Shown here piece by piece: positions 49,755-59,464 of a DNA stretch of 64,000 nucleotides; the stretch's first letter is position 1; every line of letters begins with the position of its first letter. Location: the NCBI RefSeq assembly GCF_028885415.1, contig NZ_CP118527.1:6758001-6822000 (forward strand). The letters are read 5' to 3'. Both the position numbers and the translations under genes were made by a program. The notes beneath the pieces were generated by a model that saw nothing but the letters and a program-made list of their open reading frames with translations, did not search any database and was not told the origin of the DNA. This DNA comes from Streptomyces coeruleorubidus (GTDB taxonomy: Bacteria; Actinomycetota; Actinomycetes; Streptomycetales; Streptomycetaceae).

Positions 49755-51001
49755 GTGCTCAGCCGAACCGTCGCACCGCCATCACCGGAATCGGTGTGGT
49801 CGCGCCCAACGGCCTGCAAACCGAGACCTACTGGAAGTCCGTCAAGGAGGGCCTGTCCGTACTCGACCGGATCACCCGGGAGGGATGCGGGCATCTTCCG
49901 CTCCGCGTCGCCGGCGAGGTCCGGGGATTCGACCCCACAGCACTCATCGAGGAGACCTTCCTCGTCCAGACCGACCGCTTCAGCCACTTCGCGATGGCCG
50001 CCGCCGGCGCGGCCCTGAAGGACGCGGGACTGAGCGACGCAGCCGCCGACTCCCCGTACTCCGTCGGTGTGGTCACCGCTGCCGGATCCGGTGGCGGTGA
50101 GTTCGGCCAGCGGGAGCTGCAGAAGCTGTGGGGACAGGGGTCCCGTTTCGTGGGTCCCTACCAGTCCATCGCATGGTTCTACGCGGCCAGCACGGGCCAG
50201 ATATCGATCCGCAGCGGCTTCAAGGGCCCCTGCGGGGTGGTCGCGAGCGACGAGGCCGGCGGCCTGGACGCCGTCGCGCACGCCGCCCGGACCGTGGGGC
50301 GGGGAACCGACGTGGTCGTGGTCGGGGCTGCCGAAGCGCCGCTGGCTCCGTACTCGATGGTCTGTCAGCTCGGATACCCGGAACTCAGCACGGTCGAGGA
50401 CCCGGCGCGGGCCTATCGCCCCTTCACCTCCGCGGCCTGCGGCTTCGTCCCGGCCGAGGGCGGTGCCGTGCTGGTCGCCGAGGACCTGGACCGCGCCCGC
50501 CGGCGCGGTGCGGACGTCCGCGCCACCGTGGCGGGCCATGCGGCCACGTTCACCGGCGCCTCGCGCTGGGACCGCTCGCGGGAGGGACTCGCCCACGCCA
50601 TCCGCGGGGCCCTCGACGAGGCAGGCTGCGCACCGGAGGAGATCGACGTGGTCTTCGCCGACGCGATGGGTGTCCCGGAGGCGGACCGCGCCGAGGCCCT
50701 CGCCCTCGCCGACGCCCTTGGCCCGCACGGCACCCGCGTGCCCGTCACGGCCCCCAAGACCGGCATCGGGCGGTCCTACTGCGGGGCACCCCTGCTGGAC
50801 GTCGCGGCCGCGGTGATGGCCATGGAAGAAGGGCGGATCCCGCCCACGCCCAACGTCTTCGACATCTGCCACGACATCGACCTGGTGACGTCGACGGCGC
50901 GCCCGGCCGAGCTGAGCACGGCCCTGATCCTCAGCCGTGGACTCATGGGCTCCAACGCGGCGCTGGTACTGCGCCGCGACCCGGGACCGGCCGCCCGGTG
51001 A
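49751..51001 (+). CDS. ketosynthase beta / chain length factor
   Basis: 416 aa, ATG 49751 after GGAGGAAA. Homologous to KS-alpha but lacks the active Cys: the aligned segment is [16 protein letters not shown], with Glu168 where KS-alpha has Cys and most CLFs have Gln. [19 protein letters not shown] and [15 protein letters not shown] match CLF proteins. It forms a heterodimer with KS-alpha and sets chain length; spore-pigment CLFs give long (C24) chains. Confidence 0.95.
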   Translation: MSAQPNRRTAITGIGVVAPNGLQTETYWKSVKEGLSVLDRITREGCGHLPLRVAGEVRGFDPTALIEETFLVQTDRFSHFAMAAAGAALKDAGLSDAAADSPYSVGVVTAAGSGGGEFGQRELQKLWGQGSRFVGPYQSIAWFYAASTGQISIRSGFKGPCGVVASDEAGGLDAVAHAARTVGRGTDVVVVGAAEAPLAPYSMVCQLGYPELSTVEDPARAYRPFTSAACGFVPAEGGAVLVAEDLDRARRRGADVRATVAGHAATFTGASRWDRSREGLAHAIRGALDEAGCAPEEIDVVFADAMGVPEADRAEALALADALGPHGTRVPVTAPKTGIGRSYCGAPLLDVAAAVMAMEEGRIPPTPNVFDICHDIDLVTSTARPAELSTALILSRGLMGSNAALVLRRDPGPAAR

Positions 51002-51045
51002 AGCCCACAGCACCCGTACGACCCCGTACGACAAGGAGAACGCGC

Positions 51046-51784
<739 letters not shown>

Positions 51785-51810
51785 ACGGCGCCGCCGCGTA
51801 AGGAGACCCC

Positions 51811-52152
51811 ATGCACCACGCCCTGATCGTCGCCCGGATGGCCCCGAATTCGGCTCCGGACATCGCCGAGGTCTTCGCGGCCTCCGACCGCGGCGACCTG
51901 CCCCGCCTCGTCGGGGTGACCCAGCGTTCCCTCTTCCAGTTCGGCGATGTGTACATGCACTTCATCGAGGCCGAGCAGGACCCGGGCCCCGCCATCGCGC
52001 GCGTGGCCGGGCACCCCGAGTTCCGCGACATCAGCAGCAAGCTCGAGGCGTACGTCAGCCCGTACGACCCGCAGACCTGGCGCGGTCCGAAGGACGCGAT
52101 GGCGCAGTGCTTCTACCACTGGGAGAGAGACACGGCCCCGGCCACCCGGTGA
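51811..52152 (+). CDS. TcmI-family polyketide cyclase (WhiE ORFVII type)
   Basis: 113 aa, ATG after AAGGAG. TcmI fold: HHALIVARMAPNSAPDIAEVF, FQFGDVYMHFIEAEQD and PYDPQTWRGPKDAMAQCFYHWE. Closes later rings of the polyketide. Last gene of the seven-gene core operon and followed by a 19-bp terminator hairpin. Confidence 0.94.
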   Translation: MHHALIVARMAPNSAPDIAEVFAASDRGDLPRLVGVTQRSLFQFGDVYMHFIEAEQDPGPAIARVAGHPEFRDISSKLEAYVSPYDPQTWRGPKDAMAQCFYHWERDTAPATR

Positions 52153-52158
52153 CGCCGA

Positions 52159-52200
52159 CGAGAGAAGGCCGCCGCCCGTGAGGGCGGCGGCCTTCTCTCG
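52159..52200. terminator. terminator between the PKS core operon and the convergent tailoring genes
   Basis: CGAGAGAAGGCCGCCGCCC (52159-52177) pairs perfectly over 19 bp with 52182-52200 around GTGA. It lies 7 bases after one stop and 16 before the opposite one, so it probably works for both directions. Confidence 0.9.
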
Positions 52201-52216
52201 TGCGTGCGGCCAGGAG

Positions 52217-53200
52217 CTAGGAGGAGCGGGCCAGTACCGGCAGCAGACGCAGGGCGTTCTCCCGGTTGATGCCCCTGAGCTGCTCCGGCGAGAGGAAGGG
52301 ATCGCCGTCCAGGGCGGGTACCGCGACATCGGCGACGACCTGGGCGGGGGTGGGCGGCCAGTCCGTGCCGAAGAGGACACGGCTGGGATCCACCGTGGCC
52401 AGCAGAGTGGGCGTGGCGGAGTCGGACATGGGGCCCGCGGTGTCGAAGTAGAACCGGTGCAGGTAGTCACGGACCCTGCCCGGCTCGATCGCGGGGGTGA
52501 GGTGCCCGCCGAAGAGATCGAGCCGAGTGGCCATGTACGGAAGGAAGCCTCCTCCGTGGGGAAGGACGAAGCTGAGATTCGGATAGCGGTCCAGGGTGCC
52601 GTTCCGGATCAGGTTGATGGCCGCGCGTGTGGTGTCCATGAGGAAGTCGCACACGAAGGGCGGCATCCCCGGCAGTCCGGGACTGCCGTCCTTTCCGGCC
52701 GGCACTTCCATGGGGTGCGTGCTGACGACGGCGGACCGGTCGTTCAGCTCCTGCAGGAGGCGGTCGTGGGTGGCGTCACCGAGGTAGACACCGTCCATGC
52801 TCGTTCTCGTGCTCACCCCGACGGCCCCGAGCTCGTCGAGTCCGTAGCGCAGGCTCCACTGCGAGAGCTCCAGGTCGTCCAGGAACACAGGAGTGAAGAA
52901 GGCGAAGCGCGCGGGATGGTCCTCGACGACATCGGCCGCCGCCCGCAGGGCGATCCGCGCGCTCTCCTGGCGCTCCGCGCGCTCGCGGAACCGTCCGAGC
53001 ATCGCGACGGTCATGACGGCGGTGCTGATGCCCGTCTTGTCCATGACCCCCAGAGCCGCGTCCAGGTCCCAGCGTGTCCACCAGGGCAGCCGTTCGCGGT
53101 TGATGACACCGCGTTCTTCCGCCCAGTCCAGCCAGGCTGGCGCGGTGAAATGGTGGTGGACGTCCACTCGGCCCGCGACGGGGCCGTCTTCGTATGGCAT
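52217..53200 (-). CDS. amidohydrolase-2 (ACMSD-like decarboxylase/hydrolase) in the PKS cluster
   Basis: 327 aa; ATG 53200 is preferred over ATG 53206 since GAGG has better spacing. Metal motif HxH at His15/His17 (RVDVHHHFTAP), then FVLPHGGGFLP and LFGTDWPPTP with the conserved Asp. The family includes ACMSD and gamma-resorcylate decarboxylase, which remove CO2 from aromatic acids, and some hydrolases. Canonical whiE lacks it, so here it may remove the terminal carboxylate or open a ring of the aromatic product. In the same direction as, and 38 bases after, the FAD hydroxylase. Confidence 0.85.
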   Translation of the reverse strand: MPYEDGPVAGRVDVHHHFTAPAWLDWAEERGVINRERLPWWTRWDLDAALGVMDKTGISTAVMTVAMLGRFRERAERQESARIALRAAADVVEDHPARFAFFTPVFLDDLELSQWSLRYGLDELGAVGVSTRTSMDGVYLGDATHDRLLQELNDRSAVVSTHPMEVPAGKDGSPGLPGMPPFVCDFLMDTTRAAINLIRNGTLDRYPNLSFVLPHGGGFLPYMATRLDLFGGHLTPAIEPGRVRDYLHRFYFDTAGPMSDSATPTLLATVDPSRVLFGTDWPPTPAQVVADVAVPALDGDPFLSPEQLRGINRENALRLLPVLARSS

Positions 53201-53238
53201 CGGCATGTCCTCGGCGTGGTCGTTTCGGTGGGTGGTGC

Positions 53239-54882
53239 TCAGCCGCGGCAGAGCACGGTCTGCAGCACGTCCGTCAGCACACGATCGGCAGACGGCGGGT
53301 GGGTGTGCGCACGCCATGCGACGAAACCGTCCGGGCGTACGAGGACGGCACCGTCGTCGGCGGTGCCGTGCAGCGCCGCCCAGTCGGCATCCGGCTCGGG
53401 AACAAGGTCGTGATCAGGGCCGTCTCCCACGAGATACACCTCGACCGGAACGCCCAGGTGCTCGCGGGCCCGCTCCGCCGCGCGGCGCCACTCGTGGCCT
53501 TCGGCCCCGGCGAGCACGACGAAGGAACGCTCGTACAGATCGAGAGTCGAGATCCTGGCGCCTCCTGCCCTGACCCACATATGGGGGGCGCGGCTCCCCG
53601 GCTCTCCGTCGATCCGGAAGGTTTCCGGGACGACCGGCCGCTGAGGGGAGGCGCCCACCACAGCGTTCGACGCGTACCGGTAGCAGAGCGCGACCGTCAT
53701 GAGATCCGCCGCGTCGTTGTTGCGTCCCGCTGCCGCACTGAATGCGGGGTGCTGCTCCTCGGCCGCCTGCCGGGAGGCCCGCGCGCTCGTAGCGACAGCG
53801 ACGGGCCGCCGTTCGCACTCGTAGGTGTCGAGCAGCGGCAGGCCGGCCCAGCCGCGGAGTACCGCGGCGAGTTTCCAGGCGAGATTGTGGGCGTCCTGGA
53901 TCCCGGTGTTGGAGCCGAACGCCCCGTTGGGCGGCATTTCATGAACCGCGTCACCGGCCAGAAAGACCCGGCCCTGCCCGTAGCTGTCCGCGACTCGCTT
54001 GGAAGCGTGCCAGGGCGCCTTTCCCGTGATCTCTACATCAATGTCCGGAACACCGACGGCCGCGCGAATATGTGCCGCGCAGCGCTCGTCTCCGAAGTCC
54101 TCCAGGGATTCGCCCTGATCAGCGGACCAAGGAATATGGATGACCCACCGTTCCTCGTTGTCCACGGGCAGCAGGGCGCCTTCCCCCTGTGGATCGGTGG
54201 TGTAGCAGACGATGAAGCGCTTCGGCCCGACGTATTCCTTGAGGGTCTTGCTCCGGAACGTGACACTGATGTTGTGGAACAGGGCACCGGGTCCGGTCTG
54301 GCCGATTCCCAGACGTTTGCGAACGGGGCTTCTCGGGCCGTCGGCGGCCACCAGGAAATCAGCTTTCACCGTATAGGTCTCACCGGTGTCCCGGCGCATG
54401 ACCTGCGCCTGGACTCCCTCTTCGTCCTGCGTGAAGGAAAGCAGTTCCGTACCGAATCGGATGTCTCCGCCCTGGCGGGCGCGGTTCAGCAGGACCGGCT
54501 CCAGATCGTTCTGGCTGCACAGGCACCAGTTCGAGGAGCTGACCCGAGAGACATCCATGCCTGCGGCAATGTCCTGAACGATCCAGCGGCGCTGGTCCCC
54601 GACGAGGGTGTCCACCTGGAGTACGCCGTCGTTCCCGGCGAGAGCGAAGGCGGCCTCCCGTACGCTCTGCTCGAGCCCTGCGGCCCGGAAGATCTCCATG
54701 GTGCGCACGTTGTTCCCGCGGCCACGTGGGTGAGTCGATGTCTCGGCATGCCGCTCCACGAGCATGTGCTCGATTCCGAGACGCCCCAGGAACACGGAGG
54801 TGGAAAGCCCCACCAGGGATCCGCCTACGATGAGAACTGGTACTGATTCCACTCCGCGTCCGCTCACTGGTTTCCTCGTCAT
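53239..54882 (-). CDS. FAD-dependent aromatic monooxygenase (WhiE ORFVIII/PgaE-type)
   Basis: 547 aa. FAD motif VLIVGGSLVGLSTSVFLGR (about 16-34), NADPH/FAD DG motif VAADGPRSPVRKRLG (about 183-197), GD motif RVFLAGDAVHEMPPNGAFGSN, and a C-terminal thioredoxin-like domain. Hydroxylates polyketide rings. Start is uncertain (ATG 54882; GTG at 54867 or 54852 also possible). Part of the gene looks less GC-rich than neighbours. In whiE the analogous gene is divergent upstream; here it lies downstream on the opposite strand. Confidence 0.9.
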   Translation of the reverse strand: MTRKPVSGRGVESVPVLIVGGSLVGLSTSVFLGRLGIEHMLVERHAETSTHPRGRGNNVRTMEIFRAAGLEQSVREAAFALAGNDGVLQVDTLVGDQRRWIVQDIAAGMDVSRVSSSNWCLCSQNDLEPVLLNRARQGGDIRFGTELLSFTQDEEGVQAQVMRRDTGETYTVKADFLVAADGPRSPVRKRLGIGQTGPGALFHNISVTFRSKTLKEYVGPKRFIVCYTTDPQGEGALLPVDNEERWVIHIPWSADQGESLEDFGDERCAAHIRAAVGVPDIDVEITGKAPWHASKRVADSYGQGRVFLAGDAVHEMPPNGAFGSNTGIQDAHNLAWKLAAVLRGWAGLPLLDTYECERRPVAVATSARASRQAAEEQHPAFSAAAGRNNDAADLMTVALCYRYASNAVVGASPQRPVVPETFRIDGEPGSRAPHMWVRAGGARISTLDLYERSFVVLAGAEGHEWRRAAERAREHLGVPVEVYLVGDGPDHDLVPEPDADWAALHGTADDGAVLVRPDGFVAWRAHTHPPSADRVLTDVLQTVLCRG

Positions 54883-55114
54883 CCGGCGACTGCCCAGTCC
54901 GGGAACGGTGGACTGGCCCGTCCATGATGTTTACCAAGCAGGACTTACGCCCGCGATCCGGGGCGTCCCGGGGTGCGCCGACCGGGTAACGGGAGGAATT
55001 TCTGCACGCATCCTGCGGCGCGCGAACTCATATGGCCCAGCAGCGTTTGCGGCACAGTGCCGGCCGGGAAATCGTGTGACCGACCGACGGAACTCTCGAC
55101 CCCCGGGACCAGCC

Positions 55115-56374
55115 ATGACGCAAGCGTTCGCATCCGAGGAAATGTCGTCCGAAGAGGCCGCCGCCGCGGCCTCGGCCTGCAGCCGGGAGTTTCGCGCCAA
55201 CCCGCATCCCGTTTACGCCGCGCTCAGGGCGAAAGCACCCGTGTGCCCGCTGACGCCCCCTCACGGGGTCGACACGTATCTCATCACCCGGTACGACGAC
55301 GCCCGTGCCGCCTTGGCCGATCCTCGGCTGAGCAAGGACATGTACGGCGCCATCGACGCCTACCACCGCATCTTCGGCGACTCGTCGATCGCCCTGGACG
55401 ACAACATGCTGTTCTCGGATCCTCCGAAGCACACCAGGCTCCGCAGGATCGTCGGCACCACCTTCACCCCCAAGAGGGTGGAGTCGCTGCGTCCGAAGGT
55501 CCAGAAGATCGCTGACGAACTGCTGGACCGCTGCCCGGCGTCGGAACCCGTGAACCTCCTCCAGGAATTCTGCTTCCCGCTGCCGCTGCACGTGATCTGT
55601 GAGCTCCTCGGCGTTCCGGAGAACGAGCGCAGGCAAGCCCAGGAATGGTCCGCGACCGTCGCTCAGACCGGCTTCGGGCCGGAGGCGCGAAAGGCGCTGG
55701 AAATCGCCGAGGGAAACCTGCGCGACTATCTGGTGGACCTGATCGCGCGGAAGCGGAAGGAGCCGGACGGAGCTCTGCTCAGCGCACTCGTCACGGCGCA
55801 GGACGAGGACGGCGCGCTCACCGACCACGAGCTCGTCTCCACCGCGTGGGTGCTGCTTTTCGCGGGCCACAAGTCGACCGCGTACCAGGTCGGCAACGGC
55901 GTCTACCACCTGCTCTGCCAGCCGGAGCAGAAGCGCCTGGCCTTCCGGGACCCGGGGGCGACGGCCGCGGCCGTCGAAGAGATCTTCCGGTTCGAGACCT
56001 CGGTGGAGAACTCGACGTTCCGCTACGCGACGGAAGACATCAAGATGCGCGACACACTCATCCCCAAGGGTGCGCTCGTGCAGATCTCGCTCACGGCGGC
56101 CAACCGGGACCCGGAGATGTTCCCCGACCCGGACCGCATGGACGTCGAGCGCCCGAACGTCCAGGCGACGCACCTCGCATTCGGCCTCGGCCCGCACTAC
56201 TGCATCGGCGCGCCTCTGGCACGTCTGGAGATGCAGATCGCCCTCACCACGCTCTTCGGGCGCCACCCCGGCATGACCCTGGTCGGGGAGCCGGAGAACG
56301 TGCGCTGGCTGACCGTGCCGTTCCCCGCCTTCCGGGGGCTCGCGGAGCTCCCCGTCATTCTCGACCCGTCGTGA
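55115..56374 (+). CDS. cytochrome P450 of the PKS cluster with an unusual I-helix
   Basis: 419 aa, ATG 55115 with GGGA upstream. Heme loop FGLGPHYCIGAPLARLE (Cys about 363) and ExxR EEIFR (about 290) are intact. The I-helix reads LLFAGHKSTAY (about 247-257): the usual acid before the Thr is Lys. No membrane anchor, as in bacterial class I enzymes. It probably oxidises the aromatic product. GTGA overlap with the next gene suggests a working pair. Canonical spore-pigment operons lack a P450. Confidence 0.92.
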   Translation: MTQAFASEEMSSEEAAAAASACSREFRANPHPVYAALRAKAPVCPLTPPHGVDTYLITRYDDARAALADPRLSKDMYGAIDAYHRIFGDSSIALDDNMLFSDPPKHTRLRRIVGTTFTPKRVESLRPKVQKIADELLDRCPASEPVNLLQEFCFPLPLHVICELLGVPENERRQAQEWSATVAQTGFGPEARKALEIAEGNLRDYLVDLIARKRKEPDGALLSALVTAQDEDGALTDHELVSTAWVLLFAGHKSTAYQVGNGVYHLLCQPEQKRLAFRDPGATAAAVEEIFRFETSVENSTFRYATEDIKMRDTLIPKGALVQISLTAANRDPEMFPDPDRMDVERPNVQATHLAFGLGPHYCIGAPLARLEMQIALTTLFGRHPGMTLVGEPENVRWLTVPFPAFRGLAELPVILDPS

Positions 56375-56712
56375 CTCAGGAGGCGCCGGCGCGGGTGCGA
56401 GTGGTTCGCCTGCTGCGCGTCCGGGAGGGAAGAGAAGCAGATTTCGTGGACGCCTACCAAGGCGTACGTGACGGCGCCATGCGGTTTCCCGGACATCTGC
56501 GCGAACAGCTCTGCCGCTCCGTCGACGATCCCGGTCGATGGCTGCTCACCAGTGAGTGGGAAAGCCTCGAAGCCGTCAAACGCTGGCGCACCGACCCTGA
56601 TCACACCACCCTGGTCAGGCCGATGAACGCCTGTCTGCATGACGACCGGTGGACCGGGGTCTTCGAGATCATGCCCGAGGGCCCTGGTGACCGAAGGCCG
56701 AGACAGGGCTGA
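56371..56712 (+). CDS. small ABM-domain protein, paralogue of the N-terminus of the first cluster gene
   Basis: 113 aa, GTG start in the P450 stop. Sequence DFVDAYQGVRDGAMRFPGHL, REQLCRSVDDPGRWLLTSEW and LVRPMNACLHDDRW follows the same order as residues 20-110 of the 46832 gene. Ferredoxin-like ABM fold. May act with the P450 or be a cofactor-free oxygenase or cyclase. Confidence 0.82.
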   Translation: MTQEAPARVRVVRLLRVREGREADFVDAYQGVRDGAMRFPGHLREQLCRSVDDPGRWLLTSEWESLEAVKRWRTDPDHTTLVRPMNACLHDDRWTGVFEIMPEGPGDRRPRQG

Positions 56713-56744
56713 CCACCATGTGACCGGCCGGTAAGGTCGGGTAC

Positions 56745-57254
56745 GTGCCGAAGCCGCTCAGTCTCTCCTTCGATCCGATCGCGCGCGCCGACGAACGCTG
56801 GAAGCAGCGCTGGGGAAACGTGCCGTCCATGGCCGCGATCACCTCGATCATGCGCGCCCAGCAGATCCTGCTCGCCGAGGTCGACGCGGTGGTCAAGCCG
56901 TACGGGCTGACGTTCGCGCGCTACGAGGCGCTGGTGCTGCTCACCTTCTCCAAGTCCGGCGAGCTGCCGATGTCCAAGATCGGCGAGCGGCTCATGGTGC
57001 ACCCCACCTCCGTGACGAACACCGTGGACCGGCTCGTGAAGTCGGGGCTCGTGGCCAAGCGGCCCAATCCCAACGACGGGCGCGGCACCCTCGCCAGCAT
57101 CACCGCCAAGGGCCGCGAGGTGGTCGAGGCGGCCACCCGCGACCTGATGGCGATGGACTTCGGGCTCGGGGTGTACGACGCGGAGGAGTGCGCCGAGATC
57201 TTCGCGATGCTGCGGCCGCTGCGGATCGCCGCGGGGGACTTCGAGGAGGGGTGA
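56745..57254 (+). CDS. MarR-family regulator
   Basis: 169 aa winged helix: VVKPYGLTFARYEALVLLTF, MSKIGERLMVHPTSVTNTVDRLVKSGLVAKRPNPNDGRGTL. GTG start; there is no clear ribosome site and TAAGGT sits a few bases upstream, so it may be leaderless. Its position in S. coelicolor (SCO5413, from memory) suggests that it belongs to the core genome, not to the PKS cluster, although it could still regulate it. Confidence 0.88.
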   Translation: MPKPLSLSFDPIARADERWKQRWGNVPSMAAITSIMRAQQILLAEVDAVVKPYGLTFARYEALVLLTFSKSGELPMSKIGERLMVHPTSVTNTVDRLVKSGLVAKRPNPNDGRGTLASITAKGREVVEAATRDLMAMDFGLGVYDAEECAEIFAMLRPLRIAAGDFEEG

Positions 57255-57297
57255 CCCGGGACAAGATCTCCCGGAACGGGTCGTTACGCTCGACGGC

Positions 57298-57636
57298 ATG
57301 AAAAAGAGCGTGCTGACCCGCTATCGCGTGATGGCCTACGTCACCGGCGTACTGCTGGTCCTGCTGACCCTCGGCATGATCGGCAAGTACGTGCTCGACC
57401 TGAACGGCGCCGCCGACTTCACGCGCGTCGTCAGCATCGCCCACGGCTGGCTGTACGTCGTGTACCTGGTCTTCGCCTTCGACCTGGGCTCCAAGGCGAA
57501 GTGGCCGGTGGGCAAGCAGCTGTGGGTGCTGCTCGCCGGGACCATTCCGACGGCCGCGTTCTTCGTGGAGCGCAGGATCAGCCACGAGCTCGCCGCCAGG
57601 GTCGCGGAGGACTCGCCCGCGACCGCCAAGGCGTAA
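57298..57636 (+). CDS. DUF3817 membrane protein (copy 2)
   Basis: 112 aa, three hydrophobic segments (about 12-32, 45-63, 73-90); core AHGWLYVVYLVFAFDLGSKAKW and FFVERRISHE match copy 1 at 45967. Function unknown. A terminator follows. Confidence 0.85.
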   Translation: MKKSVLTRYRVMAYVTGVLLVLLTLGMIGKYVLDLNGAADFTRVVSIAHGWLYVVYLVFAFDLGSKAKWPVGKQLWVLLAGTIPTAAFFVERRISHELAARVAEDSPATAKA

Positions 57637-57639
57637 CCG

Positions 57640-57671
57640 AGACCGCCGTACGGACGAACGTACGGCGGTCT
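57640..57671 (+). terminator. terminator after DUF3817 copy 2
   Basis: AGACCGCCGTACG (57640-57652) and CGTACGGCGGTCT (57659-57671) form a perfect 13-bp stem with loop GACGAA. Confidence 0.85.
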
Positions 57672-57680
57672 GCCATCGAC

Positions 57681-57704
57681 ATTTACTTGGACGTCCTAGT
57701 AAAT
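57681..57704. promoter_or_regulatory. 24-bp near-palindrome immediately upstream of icmA
   Basis: ATTTACT-T-GGACGTCC-T-AGTAAAT matches its reverse complement at 22 of 24 positions and ends 7 bases before the ATG. TAGTAAAT within it could be a -10 for a leaderless or near-leaderless transcript, so a bound protein would block transcription. The nearby TetR gene is a candidate binder. Confidence 0.65.
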
Positions 57705-57711
57705 TCGAGGT

Positions 57712-59412
57712 ATGGACGCTGACGCCATAGAGGAAGGCCGCCGTCGCTGGCAGGCCCGGTACGACGCCGCGCGCAAGCGCGGCGCGGACTTCACTACGCT
57801 CTCCGGCGATCCCGTGGAGCCGGTGTACGGACCCCGGCCCGGCGACAGGTACGAGGGGTTCGAGCGGATCGGCTGGCCAGGGGAGTACCCCTTCACCCGC
57901 GGCCTGTACGCGACCGGCTACCGAGGGCGTACGTGGACCATCCGGCAGTTCGCCGGGTTCGGCAACGCCGAGCAGACCAACGAGCGCTACAAGATGATCC
58001 TCCGCAACGGCGGCGGCGGGCTCTCGGTCGCCTTCGACATGCCGACGCTCATGGGCCGCGACTCCGACGACCCGCGCTCGCTGGGCGAGGTCGGGCACTG
58101 CGGGGTCGCGATCGACTCGGCGGCCGACATGGAGGTCCTGTTCAAGGACATCCCGCTGGGTGACGTGACGACGTCCATGACCATCAGCGGACCGGCCGTG
58201 CCCGTCTTCTGCATGTACCTGGTCGCCGCCGAACGGCAGGGCGTCGACCCGTCCGTCCTGAACGGCACGCTCCAGACGGACATCTTCAAGGAGTACATCG
58301 CCCAGAAGGAGTGGCTCTTCCAGCCCGAGCCGCATCTGCGGCTCATCGGCGACCTGATGGAGCACTGCGCGGCCGGCATCCCCGCGTACAAGCCGCTGTC
58401 CGTCTCCGGCTACCACATCCGCGAGGCCGGGTCGACGGCCGCGCAGGAGCTGGCGTACACGCTGGCGGACGGCTTCGGGTACGTGGAACTGGGGCTGTCG
58501 CGGGGTCTGGACGTCGACGTCTTCGCGCCCGGCCTCTCCTTCTTCTTCGACGCGCACGTCGACTTCTTCGAGGAGATCGCGAAGTTCCGGGCGGCCCGGC
58601 GGATCTGGGCCCGCTGGATGCGGGACGTGTACGGGGCGAAGTCGGAGAAGGCGCAGTGGCTGCGCTTCCACACCCAGACGGCGGGCGTCTCCCTCACGGC
58701 GCAGCAGCCGTACAACAACGTCGTACGGACGGCCGTGGAGGCGCTCGCGGCCGTGCTCGGCGGGACGAACTCGCTGCACACCAACGCCCTCGACGAGACC
58801 CTCGCGCTGCCGAGCGAGCAGGCGGCGGAGATCGCGCTGCGCACGCAGCAGGTGCTGATGGAGGAGACCGGGGTCGCCAACGTGGCCGATCCGCTGGGCG
58901 GTTCCTGGTACGTCGAGCAGCTGACGGACCGGATCGAGGCCGACGCCGAGAAGATCTTCGAGCAGATAAGGGAGCGGGGGCTGCGGACGCATCCCGACGG
59001 GCAGCACCCGATCGGGCCGATCACCTCCGGGATCCTGCAGGGCATCGAGGACGGCTGGTTCACCGGGGAGATCGCCGAGTCGGCGTTCCGGTACCAGCAG
59101 GCGCTGGAGAAGGGCGACAAGAAGGTCGTCGGGGTGAACGTCCACACCGGGTCGGTGACCGGGGATCTGGAGATCCTGCGGGTCGGCCACGAGGTGGAGC
59201 GGGACCAGGTGCGGGTGCTCGCGGAGCGGAAGGCCGGGCGTGACGACGCGCGGGTCCGTGCGGCACTCGACGGCATGATCGCCGCGGCGCGGTCGGACGC
59301 GAACATGATCGAGCCGATGCTCGAGGCGGTACGGGCCGAGGCGACGCTCGGCGAGATCTGCGGGGTGCTGCGGGACGAGTGGGGGGTGTACACCGAGCCC
59401 GCGGGCTTCTGA
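57712..59412 (+). CDS. icmA: isobutyryl-CoA mutase large subunit
   Basis: 566 aa, the same length as known Streptomyces IcmA. Methylmalonyl-CoA mutase-type barrel without the B12-binding domain, which sits in the separate IcmB. Specificity residues are Phe80 ([14 protein letters not shown]) and Gln198 (EYIAQKEW), as in isobutyryl-CoA mutases; methylmalonyl-CoA mutases have Tyr and Arg. It interconverts isobutyryl- and n-butyryl-CoA for fatty acid and polyketide starters. icmB is not in the window. Confidence 0.93.
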   Translation: MDADAIEEGRRRWQARYDAARKRGADFTTLSGDPVEPVYGPRPGDRYEGFERIGWPGEYPFTRGLYATGYRGRTWTIRQFAGFGNAEQTNERYKMILRNGGGGLSVAFDMPTLMGRDSDDPRSLGEVGHCGVAIDSAADMEVLFKDIPLGDVTTSMTISGPAVPVFCMYLVAAERQGVDPSVLNGTLQTDIFKEYIAQKEWLFQPEPHLRLIGDLMEHCAAGIPAYKPLSVSGYHIREAGSTAAQELAYTLADGFGYVELGLSRGLDVDVFAPGLSFFFDAHVDFFEEIAKFRAARRIWARWMRDVYGAKSEKAQWLRFHTQTAGVSLTAQQPYNNVVRTAVEALAAVLGGTNSLHTNALDETLALPSEQAAEIALRTQQVLMEETGVANVADPLGGSWYVEQLTDRIEADAEKIFEQIRERGLRTHPDGQHPIGPITSGILQGIEDGWFTGEIAESAFRYQQALEKGDKKVVGVNVHTGSVTGDLEILRVGHEVERDQVRVLAERKAGRDDARVRAALDGMIAAARSDANMIEPMLEAVRAEATLGEICGVLRDEWGVYTEPAGF

Positions 59413-59464
59413 GTACCTCCTGCGTCCGCCGGCGGGGTTCGGCGCCTGCACGGACGGGCGCGGC

